NCBI GenBank assembly: GCA_030550095.1 | Contig: JAUQQA010000009.1 | Location: 1-63,718 of the forward strand | Reading direction: 5' to 3' | From: Chloroflexota bacterium | Lineage (GTDB): Bacteria; Chloroflexota; Anaerolineae; J036; Brachytrichaceae | Length of the DNA stretch: 63,718 nt | Shown here: piece after piece, positions 16,919 to 25,437 of the stretch | How the letters are laid out: each line of letters opens with the position of its first letter | How positions within the stretch are numbered: the stretch's first letter is position 1 | Made by a program: the position numbers and the translations under genes | The notes under the pieces: model-generated | The model's database searches: none | Told to the model about the DNA's origin: nothing | Seen by the model: only the letters and a program-made list of their open reading frames with translations

Positions 16919-18406
16919 TCAATAGCCCTGAGGTACGTTCTCCTTCAGGATTTCGTTTGCCTTCGCAACGGCATCGTCCAGCGCAGCCTTCACGTCCACT
17001 TCGCGCTTGATTGCCGCAGCGCTGATCATGTCGCTCATCAGCTTGCGCACGGGGTCATAGCCAGCCACAGGGGCTTCGATGGCGCCATATTGCACCATTT
17101 CGTACAAGCGCTCATACGCCTGAGCTGCCTCGGGGAAGTTCGCGTAGCGCTCGTCTTTCTTCACAGCTTCGATGGCCTTTGGCGCTGCGCTCTTGCGCAC
17201 AGCCATGTAGCCCGAAGCAACAGCCCACTGCGCGATGTTTTCTGGCTCAGTGAACGCCTTGAGGAAGAGCCACGATGCCAGCTCTTTCTCCGGGGTGCTC
17301 TTGAAGACCGACCACGACGCGCCGTAAATGTCCACGACGGGCTGAGCAGGGTCCTTCTGCGGGAACATCACGTAGGTCCAGCGGAAGGGCTTTTCCGACT
17401 TTGCCACCGCGTCCGCATAGAACGGCAGGCCCGTGCTCGAAGCCATGACGAAGAGCACCTTCTGTGCGGCGAAGCGCGTCTGCTCGCCGAAGCGCTCTGC
17501 GGCGGGGATCTCAACGGCGCACTGCTTCTCGAAAAGGCGACGCAGCAAGGAGAGCGCCTCGACGCCTGCTTCGCTGTTGAAGACGTACTCACGCGCGTCC
17601 TCGCTCAACACGCGCCCGCCATTGGCGAACACCAGCGCCGCGAAGTTGCTCACGTCGCCTTGCCAGGCGAGCCCGTAGCGCTCGTTCGCAGGATCGGAGG
17701 CCTTGCACGCCAGCTCCTCAAACTCCGCGAGCGTCTTTGGCGGCTCTGTTGCGCCGAGCTCCTTGAGCCAGTCGAGGTTGACGTAGAGCACTGCCGCTGA
17801 GCGGCTCGTGGGCCAACCAAGTAGCTCGCCAGGGAACTGTGGGTTCTTGTCGCTCTCGAGGAAGAAGGGGTAGTAGTCAGCGATCTCGTCTGGCGTCAAG
17901 CCGTATTTCTGGCTGTTGATGAAGGGCATGAGGTCCACCACATGACCATCGAGGCGATAGAACGAGGCTTGGTTTTGGTACGCCTGTGCGATGTTGGGCG
18001 GCGTGCCTCCTTGGAGCGCAGCGTTGATCTTGTTGTAGAGATCCGCGTAGCTGCCGTCGATCTTCTCAACCGTGACCTTGATGCCGAAGGGGTTCTCGGC
18101 GTTGAACTTCTCAACGAACTGCTCCACGAACTTTTGCGCACCGCCAGAGTAACGATGCCAGAACAAAATCTCGGTAGGCTGGTCCTTGCTCAGCACAATG
18201 CTGTCCACGCCGCCCGCTGTGGCTTCGGTTGGTGCAGGGGTCGGCATTTCAGCGGCTTGCGTTGGCTCAGCCGCAGGCGCTGAGGTCTCAGCAGGCTGTG
18301 CAGGAGGTTGCATTGGCTCGGCTGGTGCAGGCGCCGCTGTCGGCGTTGCACATGCAGCGAGGATCAACGAACAAGCGAGCGTAGCGATGAATAAGCGGTT
18401 CTTCAT
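16919..18406 (-). CDS. Sugar ABC transporter substrate-binding lipoprotein (UgpB-like)
   Basis: This 495-residue extracellular binding protein has a lipoprotein signal peptide ending LAAC at about residue 19. A Pro/Ala/Thr-rich linker runs to residue 65, followed by a family-1 solute-binding fold (EILFWHRYSGGAQKFVEQFVEKFN, later GWPTSRSAAVLYVN). The likeness is to UgpB and maltodextrin/glycerol-phosphate binders. AAGGAG precedes ATG 18406. It is the last gene of the minus-strand operon, after two permeases, and is followed by a strong terminator. The ligand is probably a sugar or glycerol-phosphate derivative and cannot be fixed. Confidence 0.9.
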   Translation of the reverse strand: MKNRLFIATLACSLILAACATPTAAPAPAEPMQPPAQPAETSAPAAEPTQAAEMPTPAPTEATAGGVDSIVLSKDQPTEILFWHRYSGGAQKFVEQFVEKFNAENPFGIKVTVEKIDGSYADLYNKINAALQGGTPPNIAQAYQNQASFYRLDGHVVDLMPFINSQKYGLTPDEIADYYPFFLESDKNPQFPGELLGWPTSRSAAVLYVNLDWLKELGATEPPKTLAEFEELACKASDPANERYGLAWQGDVSNFAALVFANGGRVLSEDAREYVFNSEAGVEALSLLRRLFEKQCAVEIPAAERFGEQTRFAAQKVLFVMASSTGLPFYADAVAKSEKPFRWTYVMFPQKDPAQPVVDIYGASWSVFKSTPEKELASWLFLKAFTEPENIAQWAVASGYMAVRKSAAPKAIEAVKKDERYANFPEAAQAYERLYEMVQYGAIEAPVAGYDPVRKLMSDMISAAAIKREVDVKAALDDAVAKANEILKENVPQGY

Positions 18407-18515
18407 GGCTTGCCACTCCTTAGCAACAGATTCAGTGTTGTTACTCGTTGCACGGCGCCGAGCAGGTTGCCGCGCAACTTGTAACCAGAACAGAGCGGGC
18501 TTAGGGCTTGCGCGA

Positions 18516-19436
18516 TCATCCCTTCAACCCTGTGGTGACGATCCCTTCGGTGAAGTAGCGCTGCGTGAAGAGATAAAGCACAATGATCGGCAGCACCACC
18601 ATCACCGCCACAGCCATGGCGAGGTGTGTCTGAGGACCGCCCTCGGTCTGCAAGAAGCCCACAAGCCCAACAGAGATGGTGCGCATGTTGGCGCTTGCGG
18701 TGACGAGCTGCACCCAGCGAAACTCATTCCACGACCAAATGAACTCCAGCAGCGCGAGCGTGACGATAGCTGGCTGGGCGAGCGGCACCATGATGGTGAG
18801 CAAGTAACGCAAGTGCCCTGCGCCATCAATCCGCGCGGCGTCGAACAGCTCGCGCGGCACTTGCAGGAAAAACTGGCGGATCAAGAATATGCCGAACGCG
18901 GAAGCCAGCGACGGGGCAACAATGGCGAGAAAGGTGTTATACCAATTTAGGTAGTTCTTGTTCATCATCACCGCGCGCGGCACCAAGATCAACTCCTCGG
19001 GGATCATGAACGTCGTGAGCACGATGATGAACAACACGTTTTTGCCTGGGAAGTTCAACTGCGCAAAGGCATACGCAGCGAGCACCGACGTGGTCACCGT
19101 CGAGGCAATGATGATGCCAGTGACGATGAGCGTGTTGAGCACGTAGCGCACAAACAACGGCAAGCCTGTCTCGCGGTCAACGCCGATGATGCGAATTGCT
19201 TCGATGAAGTTGTCAAAGCGCGGCTGCGACGTGCCGAACGGAGGCCAAGGCCAAAGCTTGAGCGAGATGGTGTCGCCGTATTCCTTCACGCTGGTGGTGA
19301 GCATCCAGAGGAAGGGGATGATCGAAACGAAGCCCACCACGAGGAGCACAACATACACCAGTGGGTGAACGCGCTCAGGCCCTTTGCGCCGAGAGCGCGC
19401 TAGCGCGAGGAAGGTTGAAGCCTTGGTTGAGGTCAT
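18516..19436 (-). CDS. Sugar ABC transporter permease, MalG/UgpE type
   Basis: This is a 306-residue inner-membrane protein with six helices. The EAA loop reads ELFDAARIDGAGHLRYLLTI, as in MalG/UgpE permeases of the CUT1 class. It pairs with the permease seven bases upstream to form the channel. A gap of about 110 bases separates it from the binding-protein gene; that gap shows only short weak inverted repeats. No ATPase gene of the MsmK/UgpC type is in this operon. Confidence 0.92.
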   Translation of the reverse strand: MTSTKASTFLALARSRRKGPERVHPLVYVVLLVVGFVSIIPFLWMLTTSVKEYGDTISLKLWPWPPFGTSQPRFDNFIEAIRIIGVDRETGLPLFVRYVLNTLIVTGIIIASTVTTSVLAAYAFAQLNFPGKNVLFIIVLTTFMIPEELILVPRAVMMNKNYLNWYNTFLAIVAPSLASAFGIFLIRQFFLQVPRELFDAARIDGAGHLRYLLTIMVPLAQPAIVTLALLEFIWSWNEFRWVQLVTASANMRTISVGLVGFLQTEGGPQTHLAMAVAVMVVLPIIVLYLFTQRYFTEGIVTTGLKG

Positions 19437-19443
19437 CGCTCAG

Positions 19444-20406
19444 TCAGTAGTGCACGCGCTGTGCTGCAATACGGTTCTGGATCAGGGTTGCAAGCAGGAT
19501 CACGCCCGAAAGCAGAAAGGCGAGTGCGCTTGCGTATCCCGCGCGTTGAAACTCGTAGAACTGGCGATAAATCAAAATGCTTGCCGTCTGTGTGCCATTT
19601 TCGCCTTGGGTCATCACCCAAATGTGGTTGAACGCTTTGAGGGTGCCAATGATCGTGATCAACACCACAAAGAAGGTGGTTGGTGAAAGCAGAGGCCACG
19701 TGATGTGCCGGAAGAGTTGCCAGCCGTTTGCTCCGTCAATCTTCGCCGCCTCGTACATTTCGGGCGGGATGTTGCCTAGCCCAGCGAGGAAAAGGGTCAT
19801 GTTGTAGCCCACAAACACCCATGTGGTGTAGATCACCACGGAAACCATCGCAAGGCTGGGGCCCGTGAGCCATGCGGGGATCGGCAAGCCCCAATCACGT
19901 GCCATCAGGGTGAAGATGCCCTTATCCTCTAGAAGCCAGCGCATTGGTTGCAACCCAAGCGCTTTGAGCGCGCCGTTGATCAAGCCAATATCGGGGCTGT
20001 ATAAGCGTGCCCAGACCGCTGCGGTGGCAACCGTGGAAGTCACCCAGGGCAGGAACATCACTACGCGGAAGAGGGCCTTGCCGCGCACCTTTTGGAAGAG
20101 CAAGTAGGCCAATGCGAGCGCCAGCGTGAGCTGGATGGGCACTGCAAGCGCGGAGTATGTTAACGTTGCCACCAGAGACGACCAAAATTCAGAGCCTCCT
20201 GCAAGTGCGCGCGCGTAGTTGCCCAGCCCCACAAATTCCCGCGGCCCTACACGCCAGTTGTGCAAGCTAATCACGAACCCGAACCCGATGGGGAAGAAGG
20301 TGAAGGCGAGAAAAAGCACCAGCGCAGGCGCCAGAAACAGAAGGGCGAGCAATGCCTCGTTCACCGCACGGCGGTTGAGCCAGGTCCGCGATGGAGGACG
20401 CGTCAT
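19444..20406 (-). CDS. Sugar ABC transporter permease, MalF/UgpA type
   Basis: This 320-residue permease has about six to seven membrane helices and the CUT1 EAA loop MYEAAKIDGANGWQLFRHIT. It begins the minus-strand operon permease-permease-binding protein. ATG 20406 is preceded by CGGAG, and a minus-strand TACAGT ends ten bases before the start codon as a possible -10 box. Its role is to form one half of the pore for sugar uptake. Confidence 0.92.
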   Translation of the reverse strand: MTRPPSRTWLNRRAVNEALLALLFLAPALVLFLAFTFFPIGFGFVISLHNWRVGPREFVGLGNYARALAGGSEFWSSLVATLTYSALAVPIQLTLALALAYLLFQKVRGKALFRVVMFLPWVTSTVATAAVWARLYSPDIGLINGALKALGLQPMRWLLEDKGIFTLMARDWGLPIPAWLTGPSLAMVSVVIYTTWVFVGYNMTLFLAGLGNIPPEMYEAAKIDGANGWQLFRHITWPLLSPTTFFVVLITIIGTLKAFNHIWVMTQGENGTQTASILIYRQFYEFQRAGYASALAFLLSGVILLATLIQNRIAAQRVHY

Positions 20407-20433
20407 TTGTTCTCCGACTGTAGTGAGTTTTGG

Positions 20434-20450
20434 TTAAACAGAGTTTAAAC
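20434..20450. promoter_or_regulatory. Possible operator upstream of the sugar ABC operon
   Basis: Two related AT-rich words, GTTAAAC and the perfect palindrome GTTTAAAC (20443-20450), lie about 30-45 bases upstream of the first permease gene. They stand out in this GC-rich DNA. A sugar-responsive repressor could bind here, but no regulator gene is adjacent, so this is weak. Confidence 0.25.
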
Positions 20451-20551
20451 GGAGATTGTTGTTGTGGCGTGCCTATTTGCTGCTTCAGCGGCAGGGTCAG
20501 CCCCTGTGCGGTGCACGCCTGCTCGTGTGATTCTGGGGTTTGTTTGCCTTC

Positions 20552-20557
20552 TACAAT
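20552..20557 (+). promoter_or_regulatory. -10 box of the DUF2905 gene
   Basis: TACAAT ends seven bases before ATG 20565, with only TTTGGAT between. This fits a leaderless start for the DUF2905-pxpABC unit. Confidence 0.5.
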
Positions 20558-20564
20558 TTTGGAT

Positions 20565-20813
20565 ATGTTCGAGTGGCATCCTCTAGCACGGTTGCTGATC
20601 TTGGGCGGCGTGGTACTGGTGCTTGCGGGCATTGCCGTGCAGGTGCTCACGCGCATCTCGCTGCCGTTTTCGCTTGGTCGGCTGCCAGGCGACATCATCA
20701 TCGAGCGCGAGAACTTCACGCTCTACATTCCCCTCGGCACAATGATCCTCGTGAGCCTGGGGCTGACGTTGCTGCTAAACCTCATTGCGCGCCTGTTCAG
20801 CGGTGGGCGATAA
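20565..20813 (+). CDS. DUF2905 small membrane protein
   Basis: This is an 82-residue protein with two membrane helices separated by LGRLPGDIIIERENFTLYIPLGTMI, the line that marks the DUF2905 family. Its function is unknown. The frame is open back to 20430, but that part is Cys-rich and has no ribosome site. The TACAAT box at 20552 places transcription start almost at ATG 20565. It ends six bases before pxpA and is probably co-transcribed with it. Confidence 0.85.
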   Translation: MFEWHPLARLLILGGVVLVLAGIAVQVLTRISLPFSLGRLPGDIIIERENFTLYIPLGTMILVSLGLTLLLNLIARLFSGGR

Positions 20814-20819
20814 GGCGCT

Positions 20820-21566
20820 ATGGTCAGCGTGATCCTCAACTGCGATTGCGGCGAGGGTGTCGCTGACGACGCAGCGATCTTGCCTCATGTGACTGCTGCG
20901 AACATCGCCTGCGGCGGTCATGCTGGCGACGAGCAAACCATGCGCGCAACGCTGCGCCTGTGTCGGCAGTTCGGGATTTGCGCTGGCGCACATCCGTCAT
21001 ACCCCGACCGCGAGCACTTCGGTCGGCGAGTGATGCCGCTCTCGCCGCACGAAGTCAGCGCGTGCGTGCGCGACCAAATTCGGCAGCTGCAAAAAGTCGC
21101 CGATGAAGAGAGAGTTGCGCTCACGCACGTGAAGCCGCACGGCGCGCTTTACACGTTTGCCGCTCGTCATCTTGAGCACGCAGAAGCCATTGCACACGCT
21201 GTTCGGGCGTGTGACCCGCAACTGGTGCTCGTGGGTCCGCCTGGCTCAGCGTTGATCGCAGCTGGTGAGTCGCTTGGGTTGCGCGTCTGGCGCGAGGCTT
21301 TCGCCGACCGCGCCTATGAGCGGGATGGCTCGCTGCGTGCGCGAGACTTGCCCGGCGCGCTCATTGAGGACCCTGCTGCATGCCTTGCTCAGGTTGAAAC
21401 CCTTCTGTTCCAGCAGCGCGTGCGCGCTTACGATGGCACTTGGCTTTCGCTGGCGGCAGACACGATCTGCATCCACAGCGATACTCCTGGCGCAGCCGCG
21501 CGCGCAGCGTTCCTACGTGCGGGCTTAACCCGCCTTGGCGTCCAGCTTCTATGCCCGACACGATAG
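20820..21566 (+). CDS. pxpA: 5-oxoprolinase subunit A (LamB/YcsF family)
   Basis: This 248-residue protein begins with ILNCDCGEG and carries NIACGGHAGD, GAHPSYPD and HVKPHGALY, the signatures of the LamB/YcsF fold. With PxpB and PxpC it hydrolyses 5-oxoproline (pyroglutamate) to glutamate using ATP, a clean-up path for spontaneously cyclised glutamine. The three genes are in order pxpA-pxpB-pxpC with overlaps of a few bases. Confidence 0.93.
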   Translation: MVSVILNCDCGEGVADDAAILPHVTAANIACGGHAGDEQTMRATLRLCRQFGICAGAHPSYPDREHFGRRVMPLSPHEVSACVRDQIRQLQKVADEERVALTHVKPHGALYTFAARHLEHAEAIAHAVRACDPQLVLVGPPGSALIAAGESLGLRVWREAFADRAYERDGSLRARDLPGALIEDPAACLAQVETLLFQQRVRAYDGTWLSLAADTICIHSDTPGAAARAAFLRAGLTRLGVQLLCPTR

Positions 21567-22204
21567 CCTTGTGGCGATACACGCTTCTTGGTGAGACGGC
21601 TTGGCTTGTGACGTGCCTCCTGCCTGATCTTGCGCTTGCGAATCGTTTTGCTTTTGCGCTTGCCCAGGCGCTGCGCGCAACGCATCGGTGGTCTGTCGTA
21701 TTGGGACTGCGCTCGGTTACTGTGCGCTTCGACCCGCTGGAGGTAACCCCCACAGAAGCGCGCGCTGCGATCCAGCACCTCGGCGCGCGCTTGGAACCTG
21801 CGCCTGAGTGGAACGGCATTGTGCACACGATCCCTGTCCGTTATGGCGGTGAGGCAGGGCCGGACTTGGAAACAGCGGCGCGGGCGCTCGGCATAGCGCC
21901 CGAGCAACTTATCGCGCTCCATACCAGCCAACCTTGGCGCGTGCTGATCTTGGGCTTTGCGCCTGGCTTCGCTTACTTGGGACCGCTGCCTGCAGCGCTG
22001 CACTTGCCTCGGCGCGCGACACCCCGCGCACGTGTGCCAGCAGGTTCGGTCGCGCTTGCCAACGGGTTGACGGGCATCTACCCCAGTGAGCTGCCTGGCG
22101 GCTGGCATCTCATCGGTAGGACTGATCACCTTCTCTTCGATCCGCACAGCGATCCCCCAGCGCGCTTGCAGCCTGGGGATGCTGTGCAGTTTGTCGCGCT
22201 TTGA
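21551..22204 (+). CDS. pxpB: 5-oxoprolinase subunit B (KipI-like)
   Basis: This 217-residue protein has the KipI/PxpB pattern: RSVTVRFDPLEVTP, then HTIPVRYGGEAGPDLE, then the glycine-proline stretch LGFAPGFAYLGPLP. The start is ATG 21551, overlapping the end of pxpA by 16 bases; the open frame back to 21440 lies inside pxpA. It acts with PxpC as the ATP-dependent part of 5-oxoprolinase. In Bacillus the homologue KipI also inhibits a sporulation kinase. Confidence 0.92.
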   Translation: MPDTIALWRYTLLGETAWLVTCLLPDLALANRFAFALAQALRATHRWSVVLGLRSVTVRFDPLEVTPTEARAAIQHLGARLEPAPEWNGIVHTIPVRYGGEAGPDLETAARALGIAPEQLIALHTSQPWRVLILGFAPGFAYLGPLPAALHLPRRATPRARVPAGSVALANGLTGIYPSELPGGWHLIGRTDHLLFDPHSDPPARLQPGDAVQFVAL

Positions 22205-22206
22205 AC

Positions 22207-23154
22207 ATGCTGCGCGTGTTGGAGGGCGGCGCGTTGGCAACAGTCCAGGACCTGGGCCGCTTCGGCTATCAACATCTTGGTGTGCCTCAAAGCGGCGCAA
22301 TGGACGGTGTGGCGTTACGCATCGCTAATCGCTTGGTGGGCAATGAGGACGGCGCTGCGTGCATCGAGATCACGCTCGGCGGCACGGCTTTTGAAGTGCT
22401 CGCGCCTTGTGTGCTTGCCGTGACGGGCGCTGATCTCGGCGCAAGGCTGGGAGGTATGCCGCTCCCGCTCTGGACCAGCGTGCGTGCTCATGCGGGGCAG
22501 CGCCTTGTGTTCACCCAGCGCAGGTATGGCGCTCGCGCTTACCTAGCGCTTGCGGGTGGTCTCGATGTGCCGCTTGTGCTTGGATCGCGCAGCACCTACC
22601 TGCCCGGAGGGTGGGGTGGGCTAGAAGGGCGTGCTTTGCAAGCAGGAGATGTGCTTCAGCCTGTAGTGCCGCCGCGCGACTTGCTTCGCCTCACCGCTCG
22701 GCGCTGGCGTGTGCCGCCAACGTATGGGCGCATGCTGCGGATTGTGCTTCATGAAGGCGCCTGCGATGTGCCAACATCATGGCTCATGCAACCTTGGCGT
22801 GTGGCGCAAGCCTCCAATCGCATTGGGCTGCGCCTGGAAGGCCAGCCGCTACATGCGCGCGTGCAAAGTGTGGACTCGTTCGGCGTGTTCCCAGGGGTGA
22901 TTCAGCTCCCGCCCGATGGTTTGCCCATTGTGCTCATGGCAGATGCGCAGCCCACAGGGGGTTATCCTGCGCTGGGCGCAGTGATTCAAGCCGATCTGCC
23001 TCACGCTGCTCAGCTTCTCCCTGGCGACACAGTGCAGCTTGTGCCCGTCACAGCCGAAGAAGCGCTTGATGCGCTGCGCGCGCAGAGGGCTTGGCTGCAG
23101 CAACCCCTAGCAGAAGACGAGGCGCTCTTTGCGCTTGCGCAAGCCCGTGGCTGA
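22207..23154 (+). CDS. pxpC: 5-oxoprolinase subunit C (KipA-like)
   Basis: This is a 315-residue protein of the biotin-dependent carboxyltransferase-like family. Its N-terminus is the recognisable ATVQDLGRFGYQHLGVPQSG, followed by GAMDGVALRIANRLVGN. The middle holds GSRSTYLPGGWGG and the C-terminal third holds LPPDGLPIVLMADAQPTGGYP. ATG 22207 lies two bases after the pxpB stop. It completes the pxpABC set. Confidence 0.93.
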   Translation: MLRVLEGGALATVQDLGRFGYQHLGVPQSGAMDGVALRIANRLVGNEDGAACIEITLGGTAFEVLAPCVLAVTGADLGARLGGMPLPLWTSVRAHAGQRLVFTQRRYGARAYLALAGGLDVPLVLGSRSTYLPGGWGGLEGRALQAGDVLQPVVPPRDLLRLTARRWRVPPTYGRMLRIVLHEGACDVPTSWLMQPWRVAQASNRIGLRLEGQPLHARVQSVDSFGVFPGVIQLPPDGLPIVLMADAQPTGGYPALGAVIQADLPHAAQLLPGDTVQLVPVTAEEALDALRAQRAWLQQPLAEDEALFALAQARG

Positions 23155-23167
23155 GTCTTCGTAGAGA

Positions 23168-23827
23168 GTGGTGCTGCTCAACACCAAGCGCTTCATACTT
23201 CGTGGCGTGCGGCGTTATTCGCCTTTCCGCTCTGCTTACATCTTGTTGTTTTTAGCGTGCTTGGTGCTTGTGGTTGGGCTCAACTTGCCCTGGCCTGGCT
23301 TGCCGCCCCAGGACCCGAGCGTGTTGTTGCGCGATCCGTGGTTCATCTGGGGCTTCACGTACTTTGGCTTGTTGATCGTGCCAGTGGCTGCGCTCATGAT
23401 CGAGGATGCGCAGCAGCGTCAAATGCGCTGGGCGCTGTATGTCGTGCCGTACTTCTTCCTTGGCATTCTGCCGCTCAGCCTCTACATGGCGCGCCGACCT
23501 GCTGAAGACCGCGTTGCGGTGCCAACGCCACAATGGTTAACGCGACGGTGGTTTTGGGCACTGCTTGCGTTGATGGTGCCGCTCGTTTCGCTCGTGTTGC
23601 TGCCCCAAGGCTCCTGGCAGCAGCTTTTGGAGACCATGCGCCGAAACTTGGGCTTGAGCTTCATGTGGCTTGACATTGCTTTGAACCACATGGTTGCTTT
23701 GCCACTAGCGCAAGCAGACATGCAGCGCCGCAATGTGAATGCGCAAACGCTTTGGCTGCTTGCCATTGCCGTGAGTGGTCCGCTCGGGCTATGCGCATAC
23801 ATGGCTGCCCGGCCCGAGCGGGGATGA
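23168..23827 (+). CDS. Six-helix membrane protein, possibly ABA4-like at its C-terminus
   Basis: This 219-residue protein has about six membrane segments. The second half has a FMWLDIALNH... helix and ends with the GPLGLCAYMAARPE motif, which recalls the ABA4-like (DUF4281) proteins linked to carotenoid metabolism in plants and cyanobacteria. The likeness is weak, and the N-terminal helices are not explained by it. There is no ATG; GTG 23168 or GTG 23171 must be used. It starts 13 bases after pxpC, so it may be co-transcribed. Confidence 0.6.
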   Translation: MVLLNTKRFILRGVRRYSPFRSAYILLFLACLVLVVGLNLPWPGLPPQDPSVLLRDPWFIWGFTYFGLLIVPVAALMIEDAQQRQMRWALYVVPYFFLGILPLSLYMARRPAEDRVAVPTPQWLTRRWFWALLALMVPLVSLVLLPQGSWQQLLETMRRNLGLSFMWLDIALNHMVALPLAQADMQRRNVNAQTLWLLAIAVSGPLGLCAYMAARPERG

Positions 23828-23851
23828 AGCGCGATTGGCTTTATTCTTCAG

Positions 23852-23877
23852 CACGGTGTCGCGCGATCGACACCGTG
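23852..23877. repeat. Ten-base inverted repeat upstream of comM
   Basis: CACGGTGTCG and CGACACCGTG form a perfect ten-base inverted repeat around the six-base centre CGCGAT. No T-run follows on either strand, so it is not a simple terminator. It lies 25 bases upstream of the comM start, over the expected -35 region, and could be an operator. Confidence 0.5.
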
Positions 23878-23887
23878 TATGCCTCGC

Positions 23888-23893
23888 TATCAT
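23888..23893 (+). promoter_or_regulatory. -10 box of comM
   Basis: TATCAT ends eight bases before ATG 23902 with no Shine-Dalgarno sequence between, another leaderless-type start. Confidence 0.4.
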
Positions 23894-23901
23894 TCAACCC
23901 G

Positions 23902-25437
23902 ATGCTCGCCAAAGTGCGTTCATGCGCCGTGTTCGGTCTGGATGGCTACGTCATCGAAGTCGAAGTGGATTATGCTCCTGGGCTATCCTCTTTCACTGTC
24001 GTTGGTCTGCCCGACGCCGCCGTGAAAGAGAGTGCCGAGCGTGTGCGCTCCGCGATTCGCAACAGCGGCTTTCGCTTCCCCACGCAGCGCATCACGGTGA
24101 ACCTCGCGCCCGCCGATGTGCGCAAGGTGGGACCAGCTTACGACCTGCCGATTGCTGTTGGGGTGCTCATCGCCTCGGGGCAGCTCGCCGCAGACTCCTT
24201 GGATGAGACGCTCATCGTCGGCGAACTTGCGCTTGATGGGAGCGTGCGCCACGTGCGTGGCGTGTTGCCGATGGTCGCCTTTGCACGCGAGCGTGGGTTC
24301 CGCCGAGTGTACGTGCCCGAGACCGATGCCAGCGAAGCTGCGCTTGTGCCCAACATCGAGGTTGTTGCCGTCGCCTCGCTTGCCGATCTGGTCAACATGC
24401 TGAATGGGGCACACCCTCCGCGCATTGTGCCTCATACCACCCATCACCGCGCACCCCATGATCTCACGCTCGCTATGCCTCCCACGGACTTTGCGGAGAT
24501 CAAAGGGCAGGAGTCCATTAAACGCGCGCTAGAAGTGGCGGCTGCGGGTGGGCACAACGTGCTGATGATCGGCAGCCCCGGTGCAGGCAAGACGCTCTTG
24601 GCGCGCGCGCTGCCGGGCATCTTGCCCGAACTCACGCTCGAAGAAGCGCTCGATGTGACGCGCATCTATAGCGTTGCCGATTTGCTTCCTCCCGGGCAAC
24701 CGCTGGTGCAGGCGCGTCCATTTCGCGCGCCCCACCACACCATTTCCCATGTAGGCATGATTGGCGGTGGGCGCGTGCCACGACCAGGTGAGGTGAGCCT
24801 TGCGCATCGCGGCGTGCTTTTCCTCGACGAGTTGCCCGAATTTGACGCGCGCACGCTCGAGGTTTTGCGTCAGCCTATGGAGGATAAAGTGGTGGTGATC
24901 AGCCGTGCTGCCGGCACCCTCACCTTCCCCGCCAATTTTCAGCTTGTCGCAGCGATGAATCCGTGCAAGTGTGGCTGGTATGGCGATCCCACGCACCCTT
25001 GCACGTGCACGCCCGCGCAGATCAGCCAATATCAAAAGCGCATCAGCGGGCCGCTGCTCGACCGGATTGACATTCACCTCCACGTGCAGCGTGTGCCTTT
25101 CGATAAGCTCGCCGACCTGCATCCTGGTGAGCCTTCAGCGGTGATCCGCGAGCGTGTGCAAGCCGCCCGGGCGCGCCAGCTCCACCGCTTCCGCGGCACG
25201 TCGCTGTTGTGCAACGCCGATATGGGCGTTGCGGAGGTGCGCCAGTTTTGCACGCTTGACGAGGCAGGACACAGCCTCATGCGCACGGCGATGAATCAGT
25301 ACCAGCTCAGCGCGCGCGCCTTCCACCGCATCTTGAAGGTGGCACGTACCATCGCCGATCTTGCAGGTAGCGATCGCATTCGTGTGGTCCACCTCGCGGA
25401 GGCGCTGCAGTATCGCCAGCAGCAGCTCCTGGTCTAG
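23902..25437 (+). CDS. comM: YifB/ComM family Mg-chelatase-like AAA+ ATPase
   Basis: This 511-residue protein has an N-terminal ChlI/Lon-like domain (VVGLPDAAVKESAERVR), then an AAA+ module with Walker A GSPGAGKT at residues 224-231 and Walker B VLFLDELPEF. The zinc-like cysteine cluster CKCGWYGDPTHPCTCTP and a C-terminal helical lid follow. In Haemophilus and Vibrio ComM is a hexameric helicase that promotes branch migration during natural transformation. A comEC gene lies 14 kb away. ATG 23902 is chosen over the open frame to 23752 because it matches the family's MLAKVRS start and has a -10 box just upstream. Confidence 0.92.
   Translation: MLAKVRSCAVFGLDGYVIEVEVDYAPGLSSFTVVGLPDAAVKESAERVRSAIRNSGFRFPTQRITVNLAPADVRKVGPAYDLPIAVGVLIASGQLAADSLDETLIVGELALDGSVRHVRGVLPMVAFARERGFRRVYVPETDASEAALVPNIEVVAVASLADLVNMLNGAHPPRIVPHTTHHRAPHDLTLAMPPTDFAEIKGQESIKRALEVAAAGGHNVLMIGSPGAGKTLLARALPGILPELTLEEALDVTRIYSVADLLPPGQPLVQARPFRAPHHTISHVGMIGGGRVPRPGEVSLAHRGVLFLDELPEFDARTLEVLRQPMEDKVVVISRAAGTLTFPANFQLVAAMNPCKCGWYGDPTHPCTCTPAQISQYQKRISGPLLDRIDIHLHVQRVPFDKLADLHPGEPSAVIRERVQAARARQLHRFRGTSLLCNADMGVAEVRQFCTLDEAGHSLMRTAMNQYQLSARAFHRILKVARTIADLAGSDRIRVVHLAEALQYRQQQLLV

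Noticed and set aside
18407-18515. Operator or attenuator between the sugar permease and binding protein genes
   Set aside because: Only five-base inverted repeats were found, no better than chance.
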